Shown here piece after piece: positions 61,017 to 64,000 of a stretch of DNA of 64,000 bases; position 1 is the first letter of the stretch, and the number at the start of each line of letters is the position of its first letter. Origin of the DNA: UBA1181 sp045600225 (GTDB lineage Bacteria; Bacteroidota; Bacteroidia; Bacteroidales; Paludibacteraceae); assembly GCA_045600225.1 (NCBI GenBank), contig JAZRXL010000044.1:10237-74236 (forward strand), written 5' to 3'. The notes under the pieces are model-generated. The model saw nothing but the letters and a program-made list of their open reading frames with translations. It ran no database searches and was not told the DNA's origin. Made by a program: the position numbers and the translations under genes.

Positions 61017-62807
61017 ATGAGTTTATTTCAATTATTTAAGAGTATCAAACCATTCGTAATGCCATACAAATGGTTGGTTGTCGCAACACTTCTTTTGACC
61101 TTGATTGGGTCTTTGATGGCACAGGTAAACGCAATTGTTTTGGATTGGACAGTCGATACAATCAATGCGCATGTAACTTCTGGCGGAAAATGGGGAGCGA
61201 AGGCGGTCGAAATAGTCACCTTTATCTCTATCGTCCTTTTAGGTAAGGAGGCCCTTTCCGCTTGTATCACTTTTGCTCAGAGGTTCTTCGGCGAGAAGAT
61301 GCGTATCTTGGTTTCCAAAGATCTGGCTCAGGCAGTGATTGAGAAAGTGTTGACCTTCCGTGTAGCATTCTTCTCTGCAGATAATAATGAGGCGGGAAAA
61401 CTTCAAACTCGCATAGATCAAGGTGTTAGTAGTTTGTCTCGTACGGTGCAGAACTTCTTTATTGACCTATTGCCGCTCTTTACGAGTGCCATTCTCGCAT
61501 TGGTCCTTATGTTTAAGGCGAATGTGTGGGTTGGATTGGTCGCTTTGTGTATTGTGCCGCTCTACTTCTTCATCACTTATCGCCAAACACTCAAGTTGAA
61601 AAACTGGCGTCGTGATATGAAACACTACCGTGAGTTGAAAAGCCATGGTATCATGAATATTATTGAGTCTATCAATGTAATTAAGTCATTCAATCGTGAA
61701 CGCATCGAGGGAGATAAGCAGTTGGATATTCAGAACCAGGTGACGGAGAATCAGATGTCTACTCGCAAAACCAGTTTTTTCTTTGAGGGCCTGAAAAGTT
61801 TCTTACAACAGATCGGTACGGTCTTGATCATTATCCTTACTGCTTATTTGGTATTGAACGACTATCCTGGAATGACGATTGGTAAGATTATGTACCATGT
61901 CATGTTGTTCAATAATGTGGCAGCTCCTATCAATCAGCTTCATCGTATCTATGATGATATGAACGATGCGTTGATTTATGCAGAGGGCTTCTTTGGAATA
62001 CTCAATTCAGACAAGGAGATTGAACCATCAGGCGATTACAGACCAGAAAAGGTGTATGGTAATTTTGAAATCTCAGGTGTTGATTTCACCTATCCTAATG
62101 GTACAAAGGCGTTGCATAATATTAATATGACTATTAATAGTGGTAAGATTACTGCCTTTGTGGGATTGTCTGGTGCGGGAAAGAGTACAATCGTCAATCT
62201 TTTGGATAAGTTCTATGTCCCAGATTGTGGAACGATCAAGTTGGATGGCGTGGATATTCAACAGTACGACACCCAGTTCTTGCGTGAGAACATCGGTTTG
62301 GTTTTGCAAAAGAACCATATTTTCGATGGAACCATTGCAGAGAATATCCTTTACGGAAAACCAAACGCAACAATGGAGGAGGTCTATGAGGCAGCCAAGA
62401 AGTCTTATTTGTATGATCAAGTGATGGCTCTGCCAAACAAGTTCGAGAGCAAGGCGACTCAACTTTCGGGGGGACAGCAACAGCGTATAGCCATTGCCCG
62501 TATGTTCCTGAAGAACCCTCCAATCATTTTCTTGGACGAGCCAACAGCAAGTTTGGATGCTATTGCCACTGAGCAGATCAAGAATAGTATTGATGCGATA
62601 AAGAAGAATCGTACGGTTATCATTATCTCTCACAGTATTTCTCAGATTATTGATAGTGATGTGATTTATGCGCTTAAAGATGGTCGTGTGGAACAAGGAG
62701 GTGATCCGGATGAGGTGTATAAGCAAGGGGGAATCTATAAGGATATTGTGGATGCTTCTGCTCGTAGTTTGAATATTGAGAAGATAGCGAAGACGATCGA
62801 AGGATGA
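61017..62807 (+). CDS. ABC transporter, fused membrane and ATPase domains
   Basis: 596 residues, one polypeptide of the exporter type. Six membrane helices (about 18-305) are followed by an ATPase domain with Walker A GLSGAGKST (about 382-390), signature LSGGQQQR (about 482-489) and Walker B IIFLDEPTASLD. It works as a homodimer, or pairs with an unlinked subunit, and is of the MsbA/lipid or drug exporter class. Substrate not deducible; the nearby LPS-related genes are not linked. Probably monocistronic. Confidence 0.92.
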   Translation: MSLFQLFKSIKPFVMPYKWLVVATLLLTLIGSLMAQVNAIVLDWTVDTINAHVTSGGKWGAKAVEIVTFISIVLLGKEALSACITFAQRFFGEKMRILVSKDLAQAVIEKVLTFRVAFFSADNNEAGKLQTRIDQGVSSLSRTVQNFFIDLLPLFTSAILALVLMFKANVWVGLVALCIVPLYFFITYRQTLKLKNWRRDMKHYRELKSHGIMNIIESINVIKSFNRERIEGDKQLDIQNQVTENQMSTRKTSFFFEGLKSFLQQIGTVLIIILTAYLVLNDYPGMTIGKIMYHVMLFNNVAAPINQLHRIYDDMNDALIYAEGFFGILNSDKEIEPSGDYRPEKVYGNFEISGVDFTYPNGTKALHNINMTINSGKITAFVGLSGAGKSTIVNLLDKFYVPDCGTIKLDGVDIQQYDTQFLRENIGLVLQKNHIFDGTIAENILYGKPNATMEEVYEAAKKSYLYDQVMALPNKFESKATQLSGGQQQRIAIARMFLKNPPIIFLDEPTASLDAIATEQIKNSIDAIKKNRTVIIISHSISQIIDSDVIYALKDGRVEQGGDPDEVYKQGGIYKDIVDASARSLNIEKIAKTIEG

Positions 62808-62904
62808 TTATACCTATTTATATATAGGGAAATATATACTCGGAAAAACAACTATCCACGAAAAATTATGTAAGGAAAACCTTTATACAAAGAAAAATTA
62901 TATG

Positions 62905-62943
62905 TACCTTTGAACAATTTTGCAAAATTTAATATTAAATTTG
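62905..62943 (+). promoter_or_regulatory. Two -7 boxes upstream of the TonB-like gene
   Basis: TACCTTTG (62905-62912) and TAAATTTG (62936-62943); neither has a well-placed upstream TTTG. The second is 37 bases before the ATG at 62981. Confidence 0.4.
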
Positions 62944-62980
62944 CGCAGAAATACTAACGATTAATGTAAAAAATAAAAAT

Positions 62981-63670
62981 ATGGAAGTAAAGAAATCCCC
63001 AAAAGCGGACTTGGAAAACAAACGTTCGATGTTTGTCTTGATAGGTCTTGTGCTAGCGTTGAGCTTCACTTACATCTGTTTCGAGTGGACCAACACAGAA
63101 GTAACCGTTCATGAAGGTTTCCAAGATGATTTTTCAGTAAATGATGTTGAGGAACTCGTTCCTGTTACAACGCAGCAACCAGAGGTTATTCAACAAACAC
63201 CTCCTCCTGCACAAGTTGTGCAACAAGTGTTGAACGTCGTAGACGATGATGTGCAAACAGATACTCAAGTAGATATGAGTAGCTCTGAGGATGACAACAA
63301 AGCAGTTGAGATTCAACAAACAGTAGTTGTTGATGAACCAGAGGAGCAAGAGGAAGAGATCTTTACAATCGTAGAGAAGCAAGCAGGTTTCCCTGGTGGT
63401 ATGCCTAAGTTGATGGAGTTCTTGAAGAAGGAGCTTCAATACCCACCAGTAGCTATCGAAAACAATATCCAAGGTCGTGTAATGGTTTCGTTCGTCGTTA
63501 ATAAGGATGGTTCTATTGAGCAAGTTGCTGTTGCTCGTGGTGTGGATCCAATCCTTGACCAAGAGGCTGTTCGTGTGGTAAAGAAGATGCCTAAGTGGAC
63601 TCCAGCTGAGCAACGTGGTAAACCTTGCCGTTCAAGATTTACTTTGCCAGTATTGTTCAAGTTCAAATAA
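62981..63670 (+). CDS. TonB-like energy transducer
   Basis: 229 residues. Membrane helix (about 17-36), an acidic and Gln/Pro-rich periplasmic linker (about 45-125) and a TonB C-terminal domain (about 130-229: GGMPKLMEFLKKELQYPP, GRVMVSFVVNKDGSIEQVAV, FTLPVLFKFK). It carries proton-motive energy to outer-membrane TonB-dependent transporters. ExbB/ExbD are not adjacent, so this is one of several unlinked TonB proteins usual in Bacteroidales. A terminator follows. Confidence 0.9.
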   Translation: MEVKKSPKADLENKRSMFVLIGLVLALSFTYICFEWTNTEVTVHEGFQDDFSVNDVEELVPVTTQQPEVIQQTPPPAQVVQQVLNVVDDDVQTDTQVDMSSSEDDNKAVEIQQTVVVDEPEEQEEEIFTIVEKQAGFPGGMPKLMEFLKKELQYPPVAIENNIQGRVMVSFVVNKDGSIEQVAVARGVDPILDQEAVRVVKKMPKWTPAEQRGKPCRSRFTLPVLFKFK

Positions 63671-63690
63671 TCATTGGTAATAAAATACAG

Positions 63691-63729
63691 AAGCGTGGCA
63701 GCGATCTCAGATTGCTGCCACGCTTTTTT
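63691..63729 (+). terminator. Intrinsic terminator of the TonB-like gene
   Basis: AAGCGTGGCAGC (63691-63702) pairs with GCTGCCACGCTT (63714-63725), followed by a T run. Confidence 0.9.
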
Positions 63730-63942
63730 GTTTTTATGCTTTAGGCTCAAAAGTTATACTCGATAATCTTTTCAAGTAAAATCGAGGAGCATTTTGATAT
63801 GTAATATGATTTTTTCAACCTAATTTCGTTTGTTTTTAGGAAAAATAAAAAGTCGATAGACTGACAAAAGTCATCCGATAAAAATTTTTCTCCTTGAAAA
63901 CCAGCGTTTTATAAAAAACTTCAAAAAAAACATTGCAAAGTA

Positions 63943-63974
63943 TTTGGTGGTAAGGGAAAAGAGGTGTAATTTTG
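63943..63974 (+). promoter_or_regulatory. Promoter near the right edge
   Basis: TTTG (63943-63946), 20 bases, TAATTTTG (63967-63974). The remaining 26 bases (a GCTTTC-GGAAAG-like dyad) hold no start codon, so the product lies outside. Nothing else is visible in 63730-63942. Confidence 0.6.
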
Positions 63975-64000
63975 CACACGCTTTCGGAAAGGAAGCACCC

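Overview
The window looks like a chromosomal segment from a member of the Bacteroidales. The evidence is promoters of the Bacteroidetes type (TTTG, about 19 bp, TAnnTTTG) in front of many genes, absence of Shine-Dalgarno sequences, type IX secretion (T9SS) C-terminal sorting tails on several exported enzymes, lipoproteins with short Bacteroidetes-type signal peptides, and typical neighbourhoods (mreBCD-mrdA-rodA, GT9 with DUF4254, PASTA protein with RluD). The set of glycoside hydrolases suggests a plant- or beta-glucan-degrading gut or rumen type organism. I cannot name a genus.

Layout. 1-5360 (mostly minus): an exported protein cut by the left edge, two small lipoproteins, a secreted GH5 endoglucanase and a QueH-type queuosine enzyme. 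5469-13341 (plus): mscL, argB, a stand-alone IMP cyclohydrolase domain, then the rod-shape cluster mreB-mreC-mreD-mrdA-rodA. 13465-18070: cytoplasmic GH94 cellobiose phosphorylase, a HigA-like antitoxin remnant, a small membrane protein and an AAA/DUF4143-type ATPase with two sets of 33-bp-spaced repeats in front. 18071-22189: a hairpin-rich non-coding repeat, a membrane-anchored protein of unknown function, a divergent leucyl/phenylalanyl-tRNA transferase and a DEDDh exonuclease. 22400-34199: a secreted hemicellulase group (two tandem clan-A hydrolases, a GH2 beta-galactosidase and a GH43 enzyme), all with a CBM6 module and T9SS-like tails, with a transglutaminase-like protein and a broken gene between them. 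34353-37688: hisIE-like gene, argD, a serine beta-lactamase-fold hydrolase.

38024-43760 is the most unusual part. A 1573-residue cytoplasmic protein (helix-hairpin-helix type N-terminus, coiled coil, GxQQQ pentapeptide repeat) is followed by an 83-residue protein and then by about 700 bases of non-coding DNA carrying six tRNA-type T-arm boxes. Five of the six have full five-pair stems of differing sequence, and several elements also have acceptor stems or D-arms. Some are spaced 73-74 bases apart, like head-to-tail tRNAs, but the anticodon arms are shortened or absent. A strong intrinsic terminator closes the unit. I read this as a possible protein-RNA module built on degenerate tRNA-like RNAs. 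A decayed phage-type tRNA cluster is the main alternative.

43913-64000 is housekeeping: argC with DsrE and AraC genes, an acyl carrier protein, thyA, xseA, ddl, serB, glnS, rluD with a PASTA protein, rpmH, a GT9/DUF4254 pair, an Mrp ATPase, an ABC exporter and a TonB-like protein. A candidate small RNA lies between serB and glnS. The window ends just after a good promoter whose product lies outside.
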